A DNA stretch of 64,000 nucleotides from Arthrobacter sp. StoSoilB5 (lineage in GTDB: Bacteria > Actinomycetota > Actinomycetes > Actinomycetales > Micrococcaceae): positions 4,092,001 through 4,156,000 of the forward strand of contig NZ_AP024646.1 of the NCBI RefSeq assembly GCF_019977235.1. Direction: 5' to 3'. Position numbers and translations under genes: made by a program. Under the pieces are notes generated by a model, which did no database searches, was not told where the DNA came from, and was given only the letters and a program-made list of their open reading frames with translations. Positions 34,161-42,433 of the stretch are shown here, in pieces. Within the stretch, counting starts at the first letter, position 1, and each line of letters begins with the position of its first letter.

Positions 34161-34303
34161 ACCCCGTGAACGCATGCAACGGGGCACGCTAACAAAAAGA
34201 CATACGCCCGAACCAACGAGGTTCGAGCGCCTGCCGGGTCTAAAGGCTGGGCCTGAAGGCTGAGCCCAAACAAGGTCAGGAACCCACAGCCACAAGGGGA
34301 AAG

Positions 34304-35407
34304 TTAGCTGCTCCGGTCCACCACAGCGTGAGCGAAGTTAGTAAGCGACGTCTTCACTACGCCCTCGGGCAGTGGCGCAAGGGCTGCAATTGCCTCCGAA
34401 GACCACTGGCGGGCGATCTTCCAGGATTCAGTGGTCACCGGGTGCTCCCGCAGGCCAGCCACAGCCTCGGCGAGAGCGGCATCCGAAGACAAGTCACCGT
34501 CCACCAACTCCAGCAGGGCGGCCGCGGAGGAATCCCCCGCTGCAGCGTCCCGGCGCAGGAGGAGCACGGGCAAAGTGGGCACGCCTTCGCGCAGATCGGT
34601 GCCCGGGGACTTGCCGGACTTGACCTTTACACCGGTGACATCGATGACGTCGTCGGCAAGCTGGAAGGCCACGCCCACCTTCTCGCCGTACTCAACCAAG
34701 ACGTCCTCGAACGCTTCGTCGGCACCGGCAAAGATCGCGCCAAGTTGGCCGGAGGCTGCAACCAGGGAGCCAGTCTTGTCGGCGATGACGGACAGGTAGT
34801 GCTCAACCGCGTCTTCGTCCTCACGCGGGCCCACGGTTTCGTGGAGCTGGCCAAGGCACAGGCGTTCGAAGGTGCGGGCCTGGATGCCGAGGGCGCGGGA
34901 ACCGAGTTCGGAGACGAGAATGGAGGCGCGGGCAAAGATGAGGTCGCCTGTGAGGATTGCCACGGAGTTGCCCCAGACCTCGTGAGCTGTCGGGGCGCCG
35001 CGGCGGAAGGGGGCGGAGTCCATGACGTCGTCGTGGTACAGGGTGGCGAGGTGCGTCAGTTCAACCACGACAGCCGCCTGGACCACCTCGGGACGGGATG
35101 CATCTCCAAGGTGTGCGCACAGCAAAGTCAGCAGCGGACGGATGCGCTTGCCGCCGGCTTCCACCAGGTGGCGCGACGTCGCGTCAGCCAGGGGATCCGA
35201 GTTGGAGATGGCTTCGCGAAGCTTTTTCTCCACGCGGGCGAGGTTTGTGGTGATGGCTGGGCCGAGTTCGGCGTCGCCGGCGATGGCGGCAAATCCGGCG
35301 GGCAGCTGGAGTCCCGTTGCGATCGCGGTGGTGTTGGGAGCAGGCTCAACAGTGTCCGGCAGGCCGTGCCCGGCATGCGTCCAGCTGTGTTCGGCAGAGT
35401 TCGTCAC
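34304..35407 (-). CDS. Polyprenyl diphosphate synthase (long-chain, for menaquinone side chain)
   Basis: 367 residues, trans-prenyltransferase. First aspartate-rich motif DDVMD in TLYHDDVMDSAPFRRG (about 133-147), the GGKRIRP substrate motif, the GDLIFARA helix, and the second motif LADDVIDVTG (about 270). It builds the isoprenoid chain (probably 8-10 units) by repeated condensation of isopentenyl diphosphate. It ends a run of three menaquinone genes on the minus strand, 9 bases after the FAD reductase gene. Chain length cannot be set from sequence by eye. Confidence 0.9.
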   Translation of the reverse strand: MTNSAEHSWTHAGHGLPDTVEPAPNTTAIATGLQLPAGFAAIAGDAELGPAITTNLARVEKKLREAISNSDPLADATSRHLVEAGGKRIRPLLTLLCAHLGDASRPEVVQAAVVVELTHLATLYHDDVMDSAPFRRGAPTAHEVWGNSVAILTGDLIFARASILVSELGSRALGIQARTFERLCLGQLHETVGPREDEDAVEHYLSVIADKTGSLVAASGQLGAIFAGADEAFEDVLVEYGEKVGVAFQLADDVIDVTGVKVKSGKSPGTDLREGVPTLPVLLLRRDAAAGDSSAAALLELVDGDLSSDAALAEAVAGLREHPVTTESWKIARQWSSEAIAALAPLPEGVVKTSLTNFAHAVVDRSS

Positions 35408-35416
35408 GGCTTAACC

Positions 35417-36760
35417 CTAACTAGTTGTTGCGGAAACCGCGGTGTCGGAGTCTGCCGGCTTAAAAGGACGGACAGAGGAAACGTTGGACGTGGCCGGGAC
35501 GAGCATCTCAAGGACGCGGATCACGCGGTCTTCGAAGCCCTTCGCGGACGGATCCGTGAGGTTGGCAAGCATACGCACCACGAAGCGCATGAGCACCGGA
35601 ATGGGCATGCCCGTGCGCAATGCAAGCTTCATGACGGCGGGCTTCCCGATCAAGGAAGCAAACATGCGGCCCAAGGTGAAGTGCGATCCCCATTGGTCCC
35701 GCACATGGTCCGCGTACCGCGAAAGGTGGGCGTCGGCGTCGTCGGCGGTCCATCCGGCAGAAGCGGACCGGGCGGCACAATCGACAATAAACTCGGCCGC
35801 GAACCGGGCCGACTCCATGGCGTAGGAGATGCCCTCGCCGTTGAACGGGGAAACCATGCCGCCGGCGTCGCCCAGCAGGAGCAGCCCTGGCGAGTAGTGC
35901 GGCGTGCGGTTGAAGCCCATGGGCAGTGCGGCGCCGCGGATCTCCCCCACTTGGTTTTCGGGGGTGAAGCCCCAGTCAGCGGGCATGCCGGCGGTCCATT
36001 CGCGAAGGACCTGCTTGTAGTCCAGCTTGCCGAATTCCTTTGAAGAGTTCAGGATCCCGAGGCCAACGTTGGACGTTCCGTCGCCCACGCCGAACACCCA
36101 GCCGTAACCGGGCAACGGCTTGCCGGACTTGCCGGGGAGCTCCAGCCAGCCTTCCATCCAGTCGTCTTCGTGCCGGGGAGAAGTGAAGTACGTGCGTACG
36201 GCGACGCCCAGCGGACGGTCGTCACGTTTGTGCATGCCCAGCGACACGGCGGTTCGCGTGGAGTTGCCGTCCGCGGCGAGTACGACGTCGGCATGGAAGT
36301 CGCGCGTTTCGCCGGTCTTGCGTCCGGACTCGTCAAGGATGGACACCCGTGCGCCGATGACGCGCCCGTCGTCAGCTGTCAGGGCGGAAGTGACGCTGTG
36401 GCGTTCAAGCACGACGGCGCCCGCGGCCTGCGCGTGACGGGCCAACTCTTCGTCGAAGCCCAGACGCGTCCGAATCAGTCCGTACGTGGGAAAGTCTGAA
36501 ACCTCAGGCCACGGCAGCTCGATGGTACGGCCACCGGCGATCAGGCGGAGACCTTTATTACGGCGCCAGCCCTCTGATTCGGCGTGCGGCAACCCAAGCT
36601 TCTGGATTTCCCGAACCGCCCGAGGGGTCAGGCCATCGCCGCAAACTTTTTCACGCGGGAAGCTCGTCTTTTCCAGCACCGTGACGTCAATGCCGGCCTG
36701 GGCGAGGTAATACGCAGCGGTGGACCCGGCGGGCCCCGCGCCAACTATCAGTACTTTCAC
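35417..36760 (-). CDS. menJ: Geranylgeranyl reductase family FAD protein, probable menaquinone side-chain reductase (MenJ-like)
   Basis: 447 residues. N-terminal FAD-binding VLIVGAGPAGSTAAYYLAQAG (KVLIVGAGPAGS at 2-13), PREKVCGDGLTPRAV, the second FAD motif GLLLLGDAGGMVSPFNGEGISYAMESAR (about 285-312). In Mycobacterium tuberculosis MenJ, next to menG and grcC1, saturates one isoprene unit of menaquinone-9; the same three-gene neighbourhood is present here. Archaeal-type geranylgeranyl reductases share the fold, so the substrate is inferred from context. Confidence 0.85.
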   Translation of the reverse strand: MKVLIVGAGPAGSTAAYYLAQAGIDVTVLEKTSFPREKVCGDGLTPRAVREIQKLGLPHAESEGWRRNKGLRLIAGGRTIELPWPEVSDFPTYGLIRTRLGFDEELARHAQAAGAVVLERHSVTSALTADDGRVIGARVSILDESGRKTGETRDFHADVVLAADGNSTRTAVSLGMHKRDDRPLGVAVRTYFTSPRHEDDWMEGWLELPGKSGKPLPGYGWVFGVGDGTSNVGLGILNSSKEFGKLDYKQVLREWTAGMPADWGFTPENQVGEIRGAALPMGFNRTPHYSPGLLLLGDAGGMVSPFNGEGISYAMESARFAAEFIVDCAARSASAGWTADDADAHLSRYADHVRDQWGSHFTLGRMFASLIGKPAVMKLALRTGMPIPVLMRFVVRMLANLTDPSAKGFEDRVIRVLEMLVPATSNVSSVRPFKPADSDTAVSATTS

Positions 36761-36782
36761 ATCGTCCTAAATAAGTGGCACG

Positions 36783-37553
36783 TCAGCTGGGCTGGCTGCC
36801 GGACCGTCGCGGTTTGATCTGGCGGCGCAGCTTGGCGACGGGAACGCTTTCGCGGTGTTCGGCGGGCTTCTGCGCGCGGTGCACCGCTACGATACCGCCG
36901 CTGAGGTTGCGGTAGGTGATGTCCGTCCAGCCAGCCTCGCTAAGCCACTGGGCCAGGTGGTCCTGATCCGGCCAGGCACGGATCGACTCTGCCAGGTAGA
37001 CGTAGGCGTCCGGGTTGGAGGAGACCTTGGTGGCGATGGCCGGGAGGGCACGCATCAGGTACTCGGTGTAAAGGTTGCGCCACAGGGGAACTACGGGCTG
37101 CGAGAACTCGGCGATGACGAGCCGGCCGCCGGGCTTGGTGACGCGGAGCATTTCCTCGAGCGCCTTGCGCGGTTCCACGACGTTCCGCAGGCCGAAGGAA
37201 ATGGTGGACGCGTCAAAGCTGTTGTCCGCGAAGGGCAGGTTGGTGGCGTCGCCTGCAATGAAGTCGATGTCCGGGCGGCGGCGCTTGCCCACCTTGAGCA
37301 TGCCCAGGGAGAAGTCGCAAGCCACAACGTCCACGCCGGCGTCGGCATAGGGTTCGCTGGAAGTGCCCGTTCCAGCGGCGAGGTCCAGGACCCGCTGGCC
37401 CACCCTGACATCCATGGCATCAACCACGATCCGGCGCCACCGCCGCGTCTGCCCCATGGAGAGGACGTCATTCACGACGTCGTATTTGGGGGCGACATCG
37501 TCAAACATCGTCGCAACTTCGTCCGGACGCTTTTCCAAGGATGCTCGGTTCAC
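36783..37553 (-). CDS. menG: Demethylmenaquinone methyltransferase
   Basis: 256 residues; SAM-dependent C-methylation of demethylmenaquinone, last step of menaquinone synthesis. UbiE/MenG signatures: [18 protein letters not shown] (about 24-41), [19 protein letters not shown] (motif I, about 55-73), [14 protein letters not shown], and [20 protein letters not shown]. Divergent from the isochorismate synthase gene across about 90 bp. The C-terminal 20 residues are basic and probably unstructured. Confidence 0.93.
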   Translation of the reverse strand: MNRASLEKRPDEVATMFDDVAPKYDVVNDVLSMGQTRRWRRIVVDAMDVRVGQRVLDLAAGTGTSSEPYADAGVDVVACDFSLGMLKVGKRRRPDIDFIAGDATNLPFADNSFDASTISFGLRNVVEPRKALEEMLRVTKPGGRLVIAEFSQPVVPLWRNLYTEYLMRALPAIATKVSSNPDAYVYLAESIRAWPDQDHLAQWLSEAGWTDITYRNLSGGIVAVHRAQKPAEHRESVPVAKLRRQIKPRRSGSQPS

Positions 37554-37644
37554 CCTGTAATTGTCTCAGACATTCAGCCGACTTTGCTGCGCTGTAGAAC
37601 TCGGCTCAGGTTCTGGTGGCACGCGGGAGTACTGTTGTTCCATC

Positions 37645-38994
37645 ATGACGAGCACGCTCCGTACCTTGACAGTCCCCCTCGATGTCGAATCATCCTCCGG
37701 GGGGCTGCCGTCGTTTCTGGTCCGGGACGACGTCCTCTGCTGGTCACGCCGCGAAGCCGGTCTGGTGGGGTACGGCGAGCTGACCCGGTTCAGCGCCTCG
37801 GGCCCTGAACGCTTCCTTGAAGCCGATATCTGGTGGCGGCACCTCATCCTTGAAGCCGAAATCACTGACCACGTGGAGATTCCGGGCACTGGCCCGGTGG
37901 CGTTCGGCTCGTTCGCTTTTTCCAAGATGTCCCCGCACGTTTCCCGGCTGATTGTCCCTGAAATGGTGGTTGGCATCCGCGATGGCCGCGCCTGGGCAAC
38001 CCAACTAACGTTCGACGACGCCCAGCTCACCGAGGCGGGTGTCCTCGCCGCCCTGGACCGCTGGCTCAGTGGTGGCGAGCCGAACGGTGAGGATTCGGCG
38101 GCAGGCGGATCCGACGTCGGGCTGTCACCTGATGCTTTGTCGCCCGACGGTGCGTACCTCAGCCGCGGCTCCTTGAGCGAAACGGATTGGATGCAGGCCG
38201 TCTCCAACGGCGTGGCGGAAATCCGCGCCGGCAAGCTGGAGAAGCTTGTGTTGGCGCGCGACGTCGTAGCCAACCTTCCTGCGGGCGTGAACGCCGCGGA
38301 GGTGCTTCGCCAACTCGCTGCAAGGTACCGGGAATGCTGGACCTACGGTGTTGACGGCCTGGTGGGCGCGACGCCGGAAATGCTGATTCAGGTAGAGGGC
38401 CGCACAGCTCAGGCCCGCGTGCTGGCAGGAACGTTGGATCGCCGCGACGCCGAAGGCGTTGACGGATCCCCCATGGCATACGCAGAGCGGGTTCTGGCCG
38501 GATCCGAAAAGCAGCGCCACGAGCACGAGATCGCTATTGATTCGCTGACACGCCAGCTGGCGCCGTTTTCCGAGGCGATGAACTCCCATAGTGAGCCCTT
38601 CATTCTTGAACTGCCCAACGTGTGGCATTTGGCCTCGGACGTCAAGGCTGAGCTTGCTGATATCGAAGGTCACGTGCCCACATGTTTGGCCTTGATCAAC
38701 GCGTTGCATCCCACTGCGGCCGTCTGCGGAACACCCACCTTGGTGGCAGGAGCGCTCATCCGGAAACTCGAGCATCTGGACCGCGGACCGTACGCCGGGC
38801 CGGTGGGTTGGTTGGACGCCGCAGGCAATGGCGAGTGGGGCATTGCCCTGCGCGGCGCGGTCATAGAGGACGCCAATACAGTGCGCCTTTACGCGGGCTG
38901 CGGGATCGTGGAAGGTTCCCAGCCGGAGGCTGAACTCGCTGAGACATGGGCGAAATTCCGGCCAATGCTTGAGGCGCTGGGCATCCAGCGCTGA
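37645..38994 (+). CDS. menF: Isochorismate synthase
   Basis: 449 residues from the ATG at 37645; an upstream TTG at 37561 would add 28 unlikely residues overlapping the menG promoter. Converts chorismate to isochorismate, first step to menaquinone. Chorismate-binding domain (about 185-445) with KLVLARD, GATPEMLIQVEGRTAQARVLAGT, SEKQRHEHEIAI, LHPTAAVCGTP and DRGPYAGPVGW; the catalytic Glu/Lys are in these blocks. A salicylate synthase or siderophore isochorismate synthase is possible, but the menG-menJ context favours menaquinone. Confidence 0.9.
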   Translation: MTSTLRTLTVPLDVESSSGGLPSFLVRDDVLCWSRREAGLVGYGELTRFSASGPERFLEADIWWRHLILEAEITDHVEIPGTGPVAFGSFAFSKMSPHVSRLIVPEMVVGIRDGRAWATQLTFDDAQLTEAGVLAALDRWLSGGEPNGEDSAAGGSDVGLSPDALSPDGAYLSRGSLSETDWMQAVSNGVAEIRAGKLEKLVLARDVVANLPAGVNAAEVLRQLAARYRECWTYGVDGLVGATPEMLIQVEGRTAQARVLAGTLDRRDAEGVDGSPMAYAERVLAGSEKQRHEHEIAIDSLTRQLAPFSEAMNSHSEPFILELPNVWHLASDVKAELADIEGHVPTCLALINALHPTAAVCGTPTLVAGALIRKLEHLDRGPYAGPVGWLDAAGNGEWGIALRGAVIEDANTVRLYAGCGIVEGSQPEAELAETWAKFRPMLEALGIQR

Positions 38995-39152
38995 ATCTGG
39001 GATCTCAGACTGGGACTGCCGGCCGGCGCTTGCATATTCGCTAAACTAGTTATCTGATAGTGAAACTAAGTTTCCTGTGATGCACATCTCACGTTCGGCG
39101 CTACACTAAAACCGACTCAGTTCAGCATCCACTGCAACAAAAGGTAAAAAAC

Positions 39153-39953
39153 ATGCAGATCTCCCGTTCGGTTCTGTCCGGCACCAAGATGGCCGCCGTG
39201 CTCGCAGCAGGCGTCCTGGCCCTGACCGCTTGCGGTGGCTCCTCCACCCCGGCAGCCTCGAGTGAATCGGGCCCCAAGCTCATCAACGCCGGCAAACTCA
39301 CGGTGTGCTCCGATGTCCCTTACGAGCCCTTCGAATTCCAGAAGGACGGCAAGATCGTCGGCTTCGACATGGACATTGCCAATGAAGTGGCCAAGGACCT
39401 TAAGGCCGAACTCAACGTAGTGGACAGCTCCTTCGAAGCAATCGAGACCGGCACGGCACTGACTGGTTGCGACGTCTCCATCTCCTCAATCTCCATCACC
39501 GACGTCCGCAAGAACGTCATGGACTTCTCCAACCCCTACATGGACGACGACCTGACCCTCGTCGCTACCTCATCGTCGGGCATCAACAACCTCGACGGCG
39601 CCAAGGGCAAGAAGGTGGGCGTCCAGCAGGCCACCACCGGCGCCCAGTACGCAAAGGACAAGGGAATCGACGCCCAGCAGTTCGAAGACTCCGGTCTCCT
39701 GGTCCAAGCCCTCAAGGCAGGCACCATCGACGCCGCAGTGGGCAACCAGTCGGTTCTGGGCTACGCCATCATGGGCGATTCCAAGCTCAAGCGCGTTGAA
39801 GACTACGCAACAGGCGAGAAGCTGGGCATCTCCATCAAGAAGGGCAACACGGCCATGGCTGATGCCGTCAACGCCACTCTGAAGCGCATCACCGATGACG
39901 GCACCCTGAAGAAATTCCAGACGACCTGGTTCGGCGAAGCCACCAAGAAGTAG
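39153..39953 (+). CDS. Amino-acid ABC transporter substrate-binding lipoprotein
   Basis: 266 residues. Lipoprotein signal with lipobox LTAC (about 23-26, ALTACGGSS), so the mature protein is tethered to the outside of the membrane. The mature part is a family 3 solute-binding fold: LTVCSDVPYEPFEF, GFDMDIANEVAKDL, SISSISITDVRKNVMDFSNPYMDD, and GISIKKGNTAMADAVNATLKRI. First gene of a three-gene importer. Polar amino acids such as glutamine, glutamate or cystine are likely ligands; the exact one is unknown. A strong hairpin follows it. Confidence 0.9.
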   Translation: MQISRSVLSGTKMAAVLAAGVLALTACGGSSTPAASSESGPKLINAGKLTVCSDVPYEPFEFQKDGKIVGFDMDIANEVAKDLKAELNVVDSSFEAIETGTALTGCDVSISSISITDVRKNVMDFSNPYMDDDLTLVATSSSGINNLDGAKGKKVGVQQATTGAQYAKDKGIDAQQFEDSGLLVQALKAGTIDAAVGNQSVLGYAIMGDSKLKRVEDYATGEKLGISIKKGNTAMADAVNATLKRITDDGTLKKFQTTWFGEATKK

Positions 39954-39978
39954 TCCGAGCCCCGGCTCCCAAGAATCA

Positions 39979-40034
39979 CGCAGGCGGGCCCCGCAACGAT
40001 CTGTCCAGGCAGTCCGTTCGGGGCCCCACCTGCG
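39979..40034 (+). terminator. Intercistronic hairpin between binding protein and permease genes
   Basis: Arms of about 15 bases (CGCAGG...CCCCG and CGGGGCCCC..CCTGCG) around a 25-base loop. No T-run, so it may reduce read-through or protect the upstream mRNA, giving more binding protein than permease. Confidence 0.55.
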
Positions 40035-40055
40035 CAACACGAATGTGAGAACACC

Positions 40056-40847
40056 ATGGCAATGACTGCACGTCAACGAGCCAAAGTCAGTCTGTACGTC
40101 CAGGCCGGGATCTTCGTTGTGGCCGTGGCCGCAGTGATCCTCGCCGTGGATTGGAAGACCGTTGGAAACAGCGTCTTCAACTTCGCCAAAATCGGCCCGA
40201 TGTTCCCGGATATCTTCCTGATCGGCCTCAAGAACACCCTCATCTACACGGCACTTGCCTTCGTTGTGGGCCTCTCCGGCGGCCTGCTGCTCGCCCTGAT
40301 GAAGCTCTCCTCTTTCCCGCTGTACCGCTGGCTCGCTACCGGTTACATCGAGTTCTTCCGCGGCGTTCCTGCCCTGCTGGTGTTCATCGCCTTTGGCTAC
40401 GGCGTGCCCCTCGCATTTGGCGTTCAGTGGGACGTCAACATTGTGGTCATGGTCTCCCTCGGTATGGTGGCCTCCGCATACATCGCCGAAACCCTGCGCG
40501 CCGGACTCCAGGCCGTTCCCAAGGGACAGATGGAAGCCGCGCGCTCACTCGGCATGCCGCACTGGCGCGCGATGGTCTCCATCGTCATTCCCCAGGCGTT
40601 CAAAATCGTCCTGCCGCCGTTGACCAACGAGATCATCCTGCTCACCAAGGACTCCTCGCTGATCTACGTCCTTGGCCTCACCGCGTCCCAGTATGAGCTG
40701 ACCAAGTTCGGCCGCGACGGTATCTCCAGCCTCGGCGCCGGGCTGACCCCGTTGCTCGTGGCGGGTGCCTTCTACCTGGTCATCACCATCCCCTTGAGCC
40801 TCCTGGCACGGAAGTTCGAAAGCCGCTCCGCGCGGACGAAGCGATAG
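40056..40847 (+). CDS. Amino-acid ABC transporter permease
   Basis: 263 residues, about five membrane helices, His/Glu/Gln/Arg-type permease. The conserved cytoplasmic loop [29 protein letters not shown] (about 165-193) contacts the ATPase; the earlier [19 protein letters not shown] is typical too. It precedes the ATPase gene by 11 bases. Only one permease gene is present, so it would act as a homodimer. Confidence 0.93.
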   Translation: MAMTARQRAKVSLYVQAGIFVVAVAAVILAVDWKTVGNSVFNFAKIGPMFPDIFLIGLKNTLIYTALAFVVGLSGGLLLALMKLSSFPLYRWLATGYIEFFRGVPALLVFIAFGYGVPLAFGVQWDVNIVVMVSLGMVASAYIAETLRAGLQAVPKGQMEAARSLGMPHWRAMVSIVIPQAFKIVLPPLTNEIILLTKDSSLIYVLGLTASQYELTKFGRDGISSLGAGLTPLLVAGAFYLVITIPLSLLARKFESRSARTKR

Positions 40848-40858
40848 GCAGGACAGTC

Positions 40859-41653
40859 ATGAACGACGTCGTAAACAACCCAGCGACCGTCCAGGCCGCG
40901 GGCGTGAACATCAAGGATCTGCGCAAGTCCTACGGAAGCAATGAGGTCCTCAAGGGAATCTCGCTTACCGTGGAGCCAGGCCAGGTTGTCTGCCTGATCG
41001 GCCCTTCCGGTTCCGGAAAGTCCACCCTCCTGCGCTGCGTGAACCTTCTGGAGCACCCGAACGCGGGCACCATCAACGTGGGCAAGTTCGAGGCAACCGA
41101 CCCCGATGTAGACCTCAACCGCATGCGTCAAAGCGTTGGCATGGTGTTCCAGCACTTCAACCTTTTCCCCCACCTGAGCGTGCTGGACAACTGCACCATC
41201 TCCCAGATGAAGGTCCTCAAGCGGTCCAGGTCCGAGGCCGCCGAAGTGGCTCGCCGCAACCTGGAACGTGTTGGCCTTGGACACCTTGCTGACCGCTTCC
41301 CTGACCAGCTCTCCGGCGGCCAGCAGCAGCGCGTTGCCATTGCGCGCGCGCTGTCCATGGACCCGCAGCTGATGTTGTTCGATGAGCCAACGTCCGCCCT
41401 TGACCCGGAGACGGTGGGCGATGTCCTTGCCGTTATGCGCAAACTGGCCCAGGAAGGCATGACCATGCTGGTGGTCACCCACGAGATGGGCTTCGCCCGC
41501 GAGGTGGCTGACCGCGTGGTCTTCATGGATGCCGGCGTAGTAGTGGAGGAAGGCCCGGCGGAACACGTCATCAGTGCCCCGTCCCAGCCGCGAACCAAGG
41601 AATTCCTGCGCCGCGTCCTGGACCCGACGCACATCGACGTCGTGGAGGACTAG
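40859..41653 (+). CDS. Amino-acid ABC transporter ATP-binding protein (GlnQ type)
   Basis: 264 residues. Walker [17 protein letters not shown]-loop [12 protein letters not shown], signature [17 protein letters not shown], Walker [15 protein letters not shown] and the switch [11 protein letters not shown] are intact. The GlnQ/HisP-type length and the FNLFPH segment fit polar amino acid uptake. It completes the operon that starts at 39153; a 38-bp perfect palindrome lies 72 bases after the stop and probably ends transcription. Confidence 0.95.
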   Translation: MNDVVNNPATVQAAGVNIKDLRKSYGSNEVLKGISLTVEPGQVVCLIGPSGSGKSTLLRCVNLLEHPNAGTINVGKFEATDPDVDLNRMRQSVGMVFQHFNLFPHLSVLDNCTISQMKVLKRSRSEAAEVARRNLERVGLGHLADRFPDQLSGGQQQRVAIARALSMDPQLMLFDEPTSALDPETVGDVLAVMRKLAQEGMTMLVVTHEMGFAREVADRVVFMDAGVVVEEGPAEHVISAPSQPRTKEFLRRVLDPTHIDVVED

Positions 41654-41725
41654 GTCCACCGCTACGTTGGCCTTTGCGGCTTGCTGGACAGCTCGCGCCA
41701 CGCAAATTCGTAAGCGCGACGCATG

Positions 41726-41763
41726 CGGGAGGGCGACACCTATATATAGGTGTCGCCCTCCCG
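41726..41763. repeat. 38-bp perfect palindrome (P1)
   Basis: A 19-base arm (starts CGGGAGGGCGACACCTATA) pairs perfectly with itself in reverse complement. It lies between the amino-acid transporter operon and the truncated nuclease-like gene, which are convergent, so it could serve as a bidirectional terminator. Its 26-base core matches palindrome P2 at 42341-42366 in 22 positions. Confidence 0.7.
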
Positions 41764-41775
41764 TATTTGTATCAG

Positions 41776-42348
41776 CTATGAATTTGCGCGTCCCGCAGAA
41801 GCACGACGGCGGCGGGGAACCCCCGCTGCCTCGAGCTCGGCTTCCAGCCGACCCGGCGATAGGAGGTCACTCCACACCAACCGGACAACGCCGCGGCCCG
41901 TCGCCCGGATGGCATTTTCGCGGTCCTTTTCAGCAACAACAACCTGCGAAGGAGTGCGTCCCTTCAGAAATTCCGGTTTCATATACTTTTCACGGCCGTC
42001 GAATTCCCCCACTATTCGAACATCCCTCCAGTAGTAGTCGCTGTAGACAATCCCCTGCTTGGTCTGAATCGGGCATTGGAGCTCCGGTGTGGCGAACCCG
42101 GACACATGCATCAGGCCACGGGCATAGGACTCCCCCGGCGAACCTGAATTTGGGACGGCAAACTCAACAGCTGCAATGATCCTGCGGGCTGCCGCCTTCG
42201 AGTATCTGCCGTCGATGGCAGCCAGCAACTCAACCTGTCTGAGCGCAGCCTTCCCGATGTGTGCGGCCACGCTCGCGGGATCCGCCCCGGTGGGGACCCT
42301 GGCACGACACTCAAATTGCCTGCTGACACCTAATCCTGCTGGTGACAC
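41776..42348 (-). pseudogene. 5'-truncated DUF559/Vsr-like nuclease-fold gene
   Basis: The frame codes for 190 residues from a GTG and resembles only the C-terminal two thirds of AbiEi/DUF559 proteins such as the one at 32.8-33.7 kb. The core GESYARGLMHV, IVYSDYYWRDVRIVGEFDGREKY and AEKDRENAIRATGRGVVRLVW matches the Vsr-like part (E, D-GEFDG, then KDR). The N-terminal winged helix of about 100 residues is missing; upstream there is room only for palindrome P2 and the menD 3' end. It may still be translated, but I treat it as a remnant. Both its ends sit within 15 bases of related palindromes. Confidence 0.6.
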
Positions 42349-42366
42349 CCATATCCAGGTGTCGCC
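42341..42366. repeat. Imperfect palindrome (P2) related to P1
   Basis: Arms GGTGACACC and GGTGTCGCC around CATATCCA. It overlaps the 5' end of the truncated nuclease-like gene. A further half copy, GACACCTAATCC, lies at 42325-42336. Confidence 0.6.
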
Positions 42367-42433
42367 TGTCCGTTTGAGCAGCGTGGAGGCATGAGCGTGG
42401 CGTGGGCGAATTTGGGCGGCGTGGGAAACCCCG

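Larger units (their letters stand above)
33658..34303. other. Gene-free stretch with repeats and an operator-like dyad
   Basis: No open frame here has a convincing start, ribosome site or recognisable family. The stretch contains repeat copies B and C and a perfect dyad at 33884-33901. A decayed gene is possible downstream of that dyad but I cannot identify it. Confidence 0.5.

Noticed and set aside
33919..34295. Small open frames on the minus strand
   Set aside because: No ribosome site or family likeness; they run across repeat copy C.
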